Part shown: positions 49,490 to 60,639 of the stretch, in pieces | Position numbering within the stretch: the stretch's first letter is position 1 | Layout of the letters: each line of letters starts with the position of its first letter | Source: Inia geoffrensis | Lineage: Eukaryota > Chordata > Mammalia > Artiodactyla > Iniidae | Assembly: GCA_036417435.1 (NCBI GenBank) | Contig: CM070899.1 | Span: forward strand, 175,799,494-175,863,493 | Direction: 5' to 3' | DNA length: 64,000 nt | The notes under the pieces: model-generated | The model's input: the letters and a program-made list of their open reading frames with translations, nothing else | What the model was told of the DNA's origin: nothing | The model's database searches: none | Translations under genes and position numbers: made by a program

Positions 49490-49864
49490 CTTCTCTTTCT
49501 CTCACAGTCCACATCCAATTCATTAGCGACTCTTGATGGTTCTATTATCCAATTATATTCAGGATCTGAACACTAATGCCTTCACCATGACCACAATGGT
49601 CCAAAGCCACCATCCTTTTTTGCTTGGATCGTAACAAAAACTTCTAACACAACTCCTGACCTCAGCCCCTGCCAGGCCCCTTCCTTCAACAGTCTGTTTT
49701 CAGCACAGCAGCCAGACTGAAACAGAACACAGATCCAGTTAAAAACCTCCAACAGCTTTTTCCCTTTTACTCAGATCAAAAGTCCAAGTCCTCAGTGATT
49801 ACAATTAACATCTTAAACTTAAAACAATCTAGTTTAACTTTTAACAACCTATGTAACAACTAAG
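49490..49864 (+). repeat. LINE-2, 5' part of an interrupted copy
   Basis: L2 landmarks (CTCCAACAGCTTTTTCCC, ATCAAAAGTCCAAGTCCTCA) continue at 51353 after an L1 insertion. Confidence 0.6.
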
Positions 49865-51185
49865 AAATAACTTTTAAAAACATTCGTAAAGAAATAAGGG
49901 AATAAAATGGTGCGCTACAAAAAATCAACTAAATACAAAACCAGGCAGCAATGGAGAAACTGAGGGACAAAAACCCATAAGCTATAGAAATCAAGTAACA
50001 TCAATGGACACTGTCAAAAAATTGAAAAGACAACCACAAAAGAGGGAAAATGTTTGCAAATCATATACCTGATAAGGGGTAAATATCCAGAATACATATA
50101 AAACTCCCACAACTCAACAACAAGACAAACAATCCTGTTAAAAATTGGGCAAACGACTTGAATAGACATTTCTCCAAGGATATACAAATGGCCAAAAGTA
50201 CATGAAAAGATGCTCAACATCACTAATAATTAGGGAACCGCTAATCAAAACCATAATGGAGGGACTTCCCTGGTGGCACAGTGGTTAAGACTCTACCCTC
50301 CCAAAGCAGGGGGCCTGGGTTCAATCCCTGGTCGGGGAGCTAGATCCCTCACGCATGCTGCAATTAAGAAGTCCACATGCCACAACTAAAAGATCCCGCA
50401 TGCCACAACGAAGACCCGGTGCAGCCAAAATAAATGAATAAATGAATGAATAAATAAATATTTTTTAAAAAGAAAAAAAACACAATGGATACCACTTCAG
50501 AACTACTAGGACAGCTATAAGTTTTAAAAATGGAAAATGGTAAGTGTAGACGAGGATATAGAGAAATTGGAACCCTTACACATTGCTGGTGAGAAAGTAA
50601 AATGGTGGTTACTGTGGAAAATAGTTTGTATGACAGTTCCTTACAAAGTCAAACATCATATTAGAATACGATCAACAATTCCACTTCTCAGTACATACCC
50701 TAAAAAACTGACAACAGGGATACCAATGTCCACAGCAACATTATTCACAATAGTGGAAATAACTCAAGTTCATCAACAGATGAATGCATATACTACAAAA
50801 TGTAGTACATACATATGATGGAAAATTATTTAACCATAAAAGCAATGAAGTACTGATATATGCTATAGCATGGATGAACCTTGAAAACTCTGTGCTAAGC
50901 CAGCTACAAAAGGGCAAATATTGTATGATTCCACTTATGTGAGCACCTGCAATAGGCAAACTCACAGAGACAGAAAATAATAGACTAGAGGTTACCAGGG
51001 GCTGGGGGAGGAAGGACGGGAAGTTACTGCTTAATATGTACAGAGTCTCAGTTTGGGGTAATGAAAAAACTTTGGAAACAGATGGTGGTTAGGGATGTAC
51101 AACACTGTGAATGCACTTAATGTCACTGAATTGTATACTTAAAAATGGTTAAAATAGCAAACTTTTTGTTTTACATATTTTAACC
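49865..51185 (+). mobile_element. Old L1 fragment inserted in L2
   Basis: Plus-strand ORF2 end and 3' UTR (GATAAGGGGTAAATATCCAG, ACATTTCTCCAAGGATATAC, GGGGCTGGGGGAGG). A CHR-1-like SINE interrupts it at about 50265-50480. The 5' boundary is approximate. Confidence 0.8.
50265..50480 (+). mobile_element. CHR-1-like SINE nested in L1
   Basis: GGGACTTCCCTGGTGGCACAG start, TGGGTTCAATCCCTGGTCGG box-B-like part and an AAATGAATAAATGAATG tail. An imperfect ATAATGGA/ACAATGGA duplication is at the edges. Confidence 0.85.
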
Positions 51186-51188
51186 ACT

Positions 51189-51337
51189 CTTCCTTCCTTC
51201 CTTCATATTTAAAAAAAATTTTTTGGGGGGCTGTGCTGCGCAGCTTGCGGGATCTTAGTTCCCCCACCAGAGATTGATCCCATGCCACCTGCAGTGGAAG
51301 CACAGAGAACTAACCGCTGGACCACCAGGGAATTCCC
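51189..51337 (-). mobile_element. CHR-1-like SINE
   Basis: Antisense copy ending CCACCAGGGAATTCCC. Duplication TAACCACT at 51181-51188 and 51338-51345. The tail has become a TTCC-rich tract. Confidence 0.8.
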
Positions 51338-51352
51338 TAACCACTTCTGTTA

Positions 51353-51729
51353 AAAGCCAAAGGTTTTACAATCACATTAAAACCTCCAAAATCCTTTAAA
51401 GGGCCTACAGAGTCACCAGGACCTGATGTCTCATTATCTCTCTGATCTCATCTCCAACCACTTTCCCTCTGGCTTTTTCCACACTCACACCTCCTTGATG
51501 TTCCTTGAACACACACGGGCACAGTCAGAACTTTTATATCTGCTGATCCCGATCCGTCTGTCTGAAATGGACTTCCCCCTCACCTTTAGGTCTTTGCTCA
51601 AATATCACCCTTTCAGTAAGGGCTCCCCTGACTATCCTGTTCAAAACTCAGCCCCTCCCCCAACATGCCACATCCCTCTTCTCCACTTTATTTTCCTCCA
51701 CGGCACTTTATCTGGGGGGGTGGGGGGGT

Positions 51730-51766
<37 letters not shown>

Positions 51767-51900
51767 CACAAATTTATTGTCATTCTCTTCCTTTAGAATG
51801 TAAACACCATAATGGCAGGGATTGTGTCTATTTTGTTCAATGCTGTGTCCCTAAAAGAGTGCCAGGCACATAGTAAGCAGTCAATAAATCACTGTTGAGT
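51353..51900 (+). repeat. LINE-2 3' end with (GT)n tract
   Basis: Clear L2 3' end: GGTCTTTGCTCAAATATCACC, GCAGGGATTGTGTCTATTTTG, GCCAGGCACATAGTAAGCAG. A (GT)n microsatellite at 51730-51762 lies within it. Confidence 0.88.
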
Positions 51901-51946
51901 GAACCAAGAGTGAATTATTCTGATCACTAATATAAGACTATTGATC

Positions 51947-52148
51947 GGGCTTCCCTTGAGGTGCAGTGGTTGAGAGTCCAGCTGCCGATGCAGGTGACAC
52001 GGGTTCGTGCCCCGGTCCGGGAAGATTCCACATGACGCGGAGCGGCTGGGTCCGTGAGCCATGGCCACTGAGCCTGCGCGTCCGGAGCCTGTGCTCCGCA
52101 ACGGGAGAGGCCACAACAATGAGAGGCCCATGTGCCGCAAAAAAAAAA
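51947..52148 (+). mobile_element. CHR SINE
   Basis: Plus-strand copy flanked by the exact duplication AAGACTATTGATC at 51934-51946 and 52149-52161. Confidence 0.94.
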
Positions 52149-52329
52149 AAGACTATTGATCAACTATTAAGACATGCCACTTCTTAAACCTTCCTCATAA
52201 TTGGAGAGGGCTCTAATTTTACTCTAAAGTCTGTTCTACAATTAAAGGCCTACTACTTTATTACTCACTTTTTTCTTTTGCTATGTTTAATCTAGCTTTT
52301 GCTACTCCATCATTTTTTTATAGTATCTC

Positions 52330-52710
52330 TCAAATATTTTTAACAGCATTACTGAAATTATCATTTACAAACAATTCACCCATCTTTAGTGTACAACTCA
52401 ATGACTTTTAATAAATTTATCCAGTTATGCAGCTTTCACCACAATCCAGTTTTAGAGTATTTCTATCCTCCCAAACATTCCCTCAAATCCATTTGCAGTC
52501 AATCCCCACTCCAACTTCCAACCCAAGGCAAACACGAATTTATCTCTTTAGTTTTATCTTTTCTAGAAATTTCATACAAATGGAATAATTCCACATTAGT
52601 CTTACGTATCTGGCTTCATTCATTGAGCACAATTTTGAGGTTCATCCATGTCATTACATGTATCAGTTATTCATTTTTTAAAAAAAATTACTGAGCAGTA
52701 TTCCAACCTT
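52330..52710 (-). mobile_element. Old L1 3' fragment
   Basis: Antisense old L1 3' UTR (CACCACAATCCAGTTTTAGAG, AATTTCATACAAATGGAAT, GGTTCATCCATGTCATTAC), the same subfamily region as 48404-48600. Confidence 0.8.
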
Positions 52711-52924
52711 ATCATATTTTAAGCACTGCCTTATTCTCTTGCAGCACAGTGTTCGAGATTCATCTTGTATTTTTCCTGACCCAGCCCTGGAATCAACCAT
52801 TTCTCCATGTAGCCCTGGTTCTTTTAATTTAATCAGTGAGTTTTTATTTCTTTTTTTTTTTTTTTTCCACTTACACAAGTACTAATTGGTCCTTTAAAAA
52901 ATCTGTTTGGCTATTCTTTAAAGG

Positions 52925-53330
52925 GCATTAGTTAGGATACAGGCTAAGCTGCTGTAACAAAGAGATTCTAAAATACAGTGGCTTAAATAAGATAGAAGAT
53001 TATTTCCTTCTCATGTAACAGTCTAGAAATAAGCCGTGCATAGCTGGACGGGCAGCTCCATACACACTACAATCTCTGTCCAAATTCTGCTGACTCGAGT
53101 TTTCGTCAACTATCAGTACACAAGAGGGACATAGGCAGGGGGTCATGCACAGGCATTCCTTCTTACGGCAAGACACAGAAGGGCCACACATGGCTTCTGT
53201 TCATCATCAATTGCCAAAACTTAGCCTTAGCCATATCAACCTTCAAGGGAAGTTAGTGAATAGTTTCCAGCTTGGCAGCTATAAGCCATATATATTCATC
53301 TATAAACTAGGAAATCTTTGTGGATAACTA
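52925..53330. repeat. Old interspersed repeat, family not assigned
   Basis: GCTGCTGTAACAAAGAGATTC and CAGTGGCTTAAATAAGAT resemble a frequent mammalian repeat whose name I cannot fix. Confidence 0.45.
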
Positions 53331-54071
53331 GCACAAGAGGCCCTGTGCCCATTAGAACCACTTCAAATTAAATTCCCCACTTGAGGTTTTGTCCTACATT
53401 AAGTAACATAACTTAGGACCACCAACTTATGAAGACTCACTCCTGGTTACAGAATCTCAGGGGAGATGTTTTTGCCTCTCTGCCAAGCAAACAGGTTGAG
53501 ATAGGCAAGTTCTGACCCTCTAAGGCATGCTAACTCAGGCTAGCTGAGCAACGCATTTAATTTTTTTCCCATTTCATTCAGGATTTAAATTGTTTCAATT
53601 GACAGGGTCATTCCACCACATTAAAAAAAATATTTACTGCCTATTCTTTTAAACTGTGCAAGATGGTAATAATTCATTGAACTATCACAGGTCAAAAACC
53701 AAAACAAAGGTTACAAAATAGCTTTAAGCTTTTATCCTTATAATGGTTACAAAATGTAGCATTTCAAAATCTACAACTTAAAATCATTACCTTCTAAAAC
53801 AACAGAAATAACTTAGTGTCAAGTTTCCAAAATGACCCATTATATACAATACCATCCTTCAATTATAAATGCATATTTGAATAGTTTTATATTGCACCAA
53901 CACTTAAGTTTCATTAGAAATTTTTTCCAGAATTTTCACTCAGTATCTAAATTTATCAGTATCTTTTCTTCTCCACAAGTCATTACTTCCTTCAAAGTAA
54001 AAGCATACATTAAGTAAAAGAATATACAAGGAGCTCAATAAAATTATATTCTCGAAAAAAACTAAGATAAA

Positions 54072-54272
54072 GTATTAGCTAACATTTATTAAGCAGTGTG
54101 TTCTACATGTATCATAATACTGAAACCTCACAACCACCTGATAAGGTAAGGGCTGCTTATCTCACAGATGAGAAAACTAAGATTTAGAGACTATGCTACT
54201 TACCCGAGATCATACAATTAGTTAAGTATTAGAGCAACCCAACTCTGAGCTCTTAGCCACTATGCTTTAAAA
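54072..54272 (-). repeat. MIR SINE
   Basis: Antisense MIR: CTAACATTTATTAAGCAG, CTCACAGATGAGAAAAC, CTCTTAGCCACTATGC. Confidence 0.85.
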
Positions 54273-54359
54273 TAAATGTTTCCCCCACACTTGAAACTCT
54301 AAATTCAGGGTGAATCTTAAAATTGTTGGTGTATTACAGTTGCTGTTGTAGCAATTCTA

Positions 54360-54610
54360 TGTGACAATAATGCGGCAACTGTCACTCCCTGCGTGCATGC
54401 AAACCTCCAAAGTACTAGTACCAAGACTTGCAGAATTTGAGTCGGAAGAAAATCCTAGAAATGATCTTGGAACACTCCTTTTAATTCCTAAGAAGCAAGC
54501 AACTGTGAGGAGAGGGCGGGGTGGGGAAAGTCGGACGCACTCAGCAGCGTTCCCAAAGTGGATATCAAAAGTAGGTTCACTCCACATTAAGTGCAAAGCT
54601 GGCTGAAGAG
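54360..54610. other. GC-richer, CpG-containing unique block
   Basis: Contains GAGGGCGGGGTGGGGAAAGTCGGACGC-type sequence at about 54512-54537 with several CpGs. On the minus strand a strong CTCTCCTCACAG acceptor-like site (near 54505) is followed by an open frame but only a weak donor. Part may be an old SINE. Confidence 0.35.
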
Positions 54611-55340
54611 CTCACCACCAATGGTTCCTGATTCTTTGTCAGAAATGCTGCACAGTGGAAGACTTCGTGTGAAAAAACTGAACATCAGTGACTGAGTCAA
54701 AAAGTGATTCTGAATGTAAAGAACTTTAAAAATCCCTTAACCAACTTATTTCACATGTATTTTCCATTTTCAGGTATATGTAAGAATTATAAACAATAAA
54801 ATCTATGTCTTACTAATTCTGACAGAGTTCTTTTGATAAACATGAAAATTCTAAATGGTAAAAAGCTTTGACAGTATGCTTTCCTTGTAAGTAGTATATA
54901 AAATAATGGTACAACATGCTATAGCAAAACCAGTGCTTACTATATAATTCACGATAGGACATCTTAATATTGAGCTTCATATATAACATCAATAAAATCA
55001 CGCCCCCTTCCACCCAAACACATCTTTTGACCAGGAGTTTATGCATTATGGAGGATAAAAATCTGATGTTAAACCCAGATCATATAGCATTGGCACTTTC
55101 CCAGTTTTTTCTGATTCATAAAATATAATGTTCTCTGATGAGTTTTGAATTTACACAATTCCTTGTTTTCTTTATGTTAACCTATATATAACTTGCAAGG
55201 CTGAGGAAACAACTAAAGATATTTTAGGCATTTAAGTTACTTTCTTAAAATATCCTTGTTATCATGAAAATTTTTAACAATCTCATTGATTTCTATTAGC
55301 TTTTTTTTTCTACTCAGCATTTTGATGTTTCTAAGTTTTC

Positions 55341-55548
55341 TTTTTTGCTGTTGTTGCGGTACGCGGGCCTCTCACTGTTGTGGCCTCTCCCGTTGCGGAG
55401 CACAGGCTCCGGACGTGCAGGCTCAGCAGCCATGGCTCATGGGCCCAGCCACTCCGTGGCATGTGGGATCTTCCCAGACCGGGGCACGAACCCGTGTCCC
55501 CTGCATCGGCAGGCGGACTCTCAACCACTGCACCACCAGGGAAGCCCC
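55341..55548 (-). mobile_element. CHR SINE
   Basis: Duplication TCTAAGTTTTC at 55330-55340 and 55549-55559. The tail is AACAACAGC-like rather than pure A. Confidence 0.94.
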
Positions 55549-55925
55549 TCTAAGTTTTCCTGATCGGGCAGATTTATTACAATGTAAAAAACAATGCAAT
55601 TCAAAGTTATATTAATGTGATTTTGTACTATGAAATAAAAATGGAATGAACACTATGAATAGGTAAATTCTCTTTTTTGTGGCCTTCCACTTTTTATTCT
55701 GAAAGAGAAGTTATCTAATAAATTAATAGTCTCTTTTTCCTTTTATACTAAGTTGTTTAAAGGAGGTTAGGAGAAAACAAAAAATTGCATGTTTCTCTAT
55801 AGGTATTAAAATGTTTTTTTTTTTAAAAACAGAAAAAATGCAGAAACAGGACTAGAAACAGAAAGCAAACAGGAGCAGGAAATTCTCAGTTATAAGATAA
55901 ACTAATAACCATTTTTAAATGAAGG

Positions 55926-55973
55926 ATTTGAAGTTTATCAAGAGGGGAGATTTGAAATTTATCAAGCGGGGAG
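55926..55973. repeat. 24-bp tandem duplication
   Basis: Two adjacent copies of an ATTTGAAGTTTATCAAG-type unit, 22 of 24 bases identical. Confidence 0.9.
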
Positions 55974-55979
55974 AAAGTA

Positions 55980-58380
55980 CTTGCAATCCTATTCAAATAT
56001 TTGTTCCTGTCCTTCCATACGGAATGTTGTCCTTTGTAAATCTTGACAAGCTCCTTCCTGTGTCAGCATCTCTATCTAAAGTTGACAGACCAAAGATGTA
56101 TTTTTAAACATGGACCACAACAGAATTTGGAGTTGATTTGATTGCTGCTGTGCTAACTCTACAAAAAAAATTCCTAGAATTATTTTCTCAGGGATAGTTA
56201 GTATGGTCACTGATTATGGTAGGAATAAAAGATAAAATTATCAGACTAAGAGTTTGGAATCTTACCCTAAATATTTTGAGATTTTTTTTCTGCTCACACC
56301 CTAATTTTTTTCTATAGTGCTAATCTCTCATATATATTTTACATCACAATAAAGTTCTGAAATATAGCTTCTAAACTTTTATTCCAAACCAATTAGAGTA
56401 AGTATATCCTGATATGACTCTGGCCACAGAAGTATATATAATAGCTGTCTAAACATACATGTGGCATAATGCCTTTAATTTTATAATTTGTTTAGAGATA
56501 TTTAGAAAAAAATGCTAATGAACGTTTTCCTTTAAACATTAGATTTGGCTCAACAACTCAATAATAACTAGGAATGAAATAATTTATTTGGGTATCTTTT
56601 ATTTATGTCAAACAATGAATTGTTTATCTTAACAATGTACTTCATCTTTAGAAGCTAAAATCATTTTGAAGAGTCATATCTTGTCCTTCTCTTTGCTATA
56701 TATTTATAAGGACTAATGTAAGAGAAATTTTTAAGGCTTACAAGAATTCAAAAGAAAAGGACATCTGGAAACAGAATGTGAACTTTTAAATAGGAAATAC
56801 TGGCTTAGAAAAAATTGATATTAGAGAAACATGACACAGAGTCATTTTTAAAGTTTCTTGCTTTGGGAAACATAAGATATGCTGTACTTTTTAAAAGACT
56901 TGTCATAATTGATTTCTGTTCTTATCAGAAACTCCTCTAAAACTTATTTGGAAAATATTTTGAACTGAGAGTTTGACATCATTATTCAAATTCCATTTAT
57001 TGAAAGTAAACATTAAAACTAAAGAGCAAATGGCACAAATATAAATATATAGCATTAAAAAAACTCAATAATTTACAGAACTTTAGAATATTAGAGCAGC
57101 CTGGAGGGTATTATAAGCTGCATAGAGTAACTGGAGCATACTGAAAGACGAGACAGCATGACTAAATATATCATGTAAACAGATTTCAAATACAAAATAA
57201 AATGTTCTTAGAAAAATTTTCAGGAGTTAAATACTGTAATTTAAGCTCATCATCTCCCCCTTTTTCCTTTATCTTCCTTATTTAATATATTAATACATCT
57301 GCATAAAATTAAGAACTCCACTCTACTGTAGTTGTTTACTGATATGGAATGTGACCTAATCTTTATTTTGCTTTCAAGGAGACTTTTTAAAATATAATAT
57401 AAATTAATTACTGGAAAAACAAGTTTTAAGACAAGGATATATAAAATATAACCACAAATTTTGTTATTATTAGATTCAACAGGCACAAAATTTCTGTCAA
57501 ATTGCTATAAAAATGTCTAAATGCTTATTCTCAATGTCTGTGTTTTATCTCATTGCAAACAAGTAACAATTTACAAACCAGCATCAGTCCACAGACCACA
57601 CTTTGAGTGGCACTATCTCAGAAACAAGAAAGAAGGTAACAATAAGAAATTAATTCGGAATTAGTGACTAAAGCTTTAAGTTCTGAGTATTCCATAAATT
57701 TGCTGTTTAACAGTACACATTTAAATCTAAAAGAAAGGCACTGAATATAATTTTCTTAAAAATTAAGCAGCAGCTTTATCACATTTGAAGCCAAGTGCTG
57801 AGTTTGAATGATGTTTGAGCATGCAATTAATTTAAATGAGGAAAAATATTAAGTCTTGAAAATAAATGAAACTATAAATCTAATCTGTTTCTCTCAAGAG
57901 TAACACTGGGTTGTCTAAGCAGTCCTATAAACAATTCCCACTTGTCCAGTATAAAACTCTAAATGCTCTAAATGAGTGCTCAGGAGGCTACTGCCACTGG
58001 CAGCATAAAATGGACTGATGATCACTGACTGGTTTTAATCCAGAACTACTTCTACCCTGACTCTACTACTTGAGAATAGTTGCTGGTATATTTCATGCTC
58101 TACACCAAGAAAACAGAAGTAGGGCAATTTCAGGTTAAAAACAGAACCAGATCACCTAAATAGCATGATACACTCTAGTAAAAAGTCTTTATTTAAAAAA
58201 AAAAAGAAAAGAAAAAGAAAGCTGAAAGGCTCTTCAAAATATAATCCCATTTTTCAAATCAGCTTCCAACTTTGTTTACAGCTTTACAAACCACATACTT
58301 AAGTGAAGTAATATTAAAAACTGGCAATTTATGGAATAAGCCTTAGGAAGTAATAAACCCAGAGGTGATACTACTGTGAG
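55980..58380. other. Intronic DNA, little recognised
   Basis: AT-rich sequence. A short hAT-like fragment may lie at 57546-57615 (GTCCACAGACCACACTTTGAG). No exon-like unit with good signals was found. Confidence 0.4.
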
Positions 58381-58407
58381 TTGTTGTTGCTGCTTGTGTT
58401 ATTGGCT

Positions 58408-58480
58408 GTGTGTTCCCGTTTCTCAATTCTCTAAAAATTGAGTCGTGTGTTCTGGTCTCTCAACTCTCTAAAGATCAAAA
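58408..58480. repeat. Imperfect 37-bp tandem duplication
   Basis: Two GTGTGTTC...CTCAA(T/C)TCTCTAAA units at 58408-58444 and 58445-58480. Confidence 0.75.
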
Positions 58481-58600
58481 CTCCCATAACAAAGAATCAT
58501 GTTGCTTCCAATATTGAACTGTCCTAATGAAAGAAGTACAGTCTTTCCTATGTGACTCTTGAAGGCACCAATGAATAAAACCAACAGGTATCAGGTTAAA

Positions 58601-58814
58601 TTTTTTTTTTTTTTTTTTTCCCCCAGTACACGGGCCTCTCACTGTTGTGGCCTCTCCCATTGCGGAGCACAGGCTCCGGACGTGCAGGCTCAGCAGCCGT
58701 GGCTCACGGGCCCAGCCGCTCCATGGCATGTGGGATCTTCCCGGACCGGGGCACGAACCTGTGTCCCCTGCATCGGCAGGTGGACTCTCAACCACTGCGC
58801 CACCAGGGAAGCCC
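58601..58814 (-). mobile_element. CHR SINE
   Basis: Full copy with a 19-nt T run. Duplication CAGGTTAAA at 58592-58600 and 58815-58823. Confidence 0.93.
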
Positions 58815-59305
58815 CAGGTTAAAATTTAATAACCAACACTAACAACAAAAAAGACTGTCTAGAAAGAAAGTGACAATATCTTTATTACCCGAGAAAATCA
58901 AACAGAAGGTAGATAATAACAATTAAACTAAAGTTATTTTCTAATGTTCTGCTCAATACTGAGATCATTATCAGTCCACAGTGGTCCTCACAAAGTGATG
59001 AAATACGTCCCAGCACTTGGCTAGAACTCTTCTTCTACAACAGAAGTAATAGGCATGATAGAATTTTGCTGAAATGAATCTAAATCCACACCCTGAGGGA
59101 TATCAGTATTCCTCAAATATGCTGTTTTACCCGAAGTTACTCACATTGGGTAAGAGAACTGTGTTTCAAAACAAATTTGAGATAAACCTGAATGTAACAC
59201 AATGTGGCATGGTTAACAAAATTATATTTAGTAGCAATTACTTACTAAGGTCATATAGTTTTACATTTACTACTTTAAAAAGTGCTGGAAAAGACTGTGG
59301 AGATG

Positions 59306-59514
59306 GGGCTTCCCTGGTGGCGCAGTGGTTGAGAGTCCGCCTGCCAATGCAGGGGACACGGGTTTGTGCCCTGGTCCGGGAAGATCCCACATGCCGCAGA
59401 GCGGCTAGGCCCGTGAGCCGTGGCCGCTGAGCCTGCGCGTCCGGAGCCTGTGCTCCGCAACGGGAGAGGCCACAACAGTGAGAGGCCCGCGTACCGCAAA
59501 AAAAAAAAAAAAAA
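59306..59514 (+). mobile_element. CHR SINE, near-consensus
   Basis: Duplication AAGACTGTGGAGATG at 59291-59305 versus 59515-59529 (one mismatch). The body is near-consensus with a long A tail. Confidence 0.95.
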
Positions 59515-59599
59515 AAGATTGTGGAGATGAAGGTTTCTCTAGTTTGAAATATGATTTGCAAGAATAGCAATTTACCAACTAGATGGATCTGAACACTTT

Positions 59600-60225
59600 T
59601 ATTTTTAGTTATAAGGAAGTTATGCTCAACTTCACTACTTAAAATGAAAATTAAAATAAGATGGAATTTTTCATCCTTAAGGATATAGAAAATGTAAAAA
59701 TCTGACTAGACTATCAAATACTGATTAGGGTCTAGGGAGTGTAAATTAATGTAGACAGTATGGAAAGTAATTTGGCTGTATCTAACAAAATTCAAAATAT
59801 TATGTAGCCCACGATCCAGTTAATCCACTTCTGGGTATATAATCCAAAACAGACTGAGATACACCATACAAAATATATATTTGAGACCTGCAGTAGGGAA
59901 TACATTTTATATAATTGTGTTCTGAGTTGTGATACATGTCTCATGAAAAAATAAGTGCCTTTTACACTGACACTTTCTATTACATTCTAATTCTTTTTCA
60001 AAACGCAGATTCCAACCTACTAAACTGATTTCACTACCTGCTGTTTGGAAAACATTGCCCTAAAAAACTGTAGCAATATGTGCAAGATATCATCTGTAAA
60101 GGTGTTCACTGTGGCACTGTTTAAAATAGAGAAAAAACTGGACACAACTTATATATCCATCGTGTCACACGACCGCATAATTTAAATACAAAATACAATG
60201 TAATATTATGAAAAAGTTGTTTAAA
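59600..60225 (+). mobile_element. Very old L1 3' fragment
   Basis: Degraded L1 ORF2 end (CCACTTCTGGGTATATAATCC, TTCACTGTGGCACTGTTTAAAATAG, CTTATATATCCATC) is interrupted by unrelated sequence. Confidence 0.55.
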
Positions 60226-60273
60226 TTAGATCTCTCTATGTAATATGTATATATTTTAAAAAATATAATGTAG

Positions 60274-60621
60274 GGACTTCCCTGGTGGCACAGTGGTTAA
60301 GAATCCACCTGCCAATGCAGGGGACACCGGTTCCAGCCCTGGTCTGGGAAGATCCCACATGCCTCGGAGCAACTAAGCCTGTGCGCCACAACTACTGAGC
60401 CTGTGCTCTAGAGCCCGTGAGCCATAACTACTGAGCCCACATGCCACAACTACTGAAGCCCGTGCTCCTACAGCCCGTGTTCCACAACAAGAGAAGCCAC
60501 TTCAATGAGAAGCCTGTGCACCGCAACGAAGAGTAGCCCCCGCTCACCACAACTAGAGAAAGACCGTGTGCAGCAACGAAGACCCAACACAGCCAAAAAT
60601 AAATAAATGAAAAAAATATAT
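60274..60621 (+). mobile_element. Long CHR-2-type SINE
   Basis: About 350-bp CHR variant. Duplication ATATAATGTAG at 60263-60273 and 60622-60632, with an AATAAATAAATG tail. Confidence 0.93.
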
Positions 60622-60639
60622 ATATAATGTAGAGCGAAA

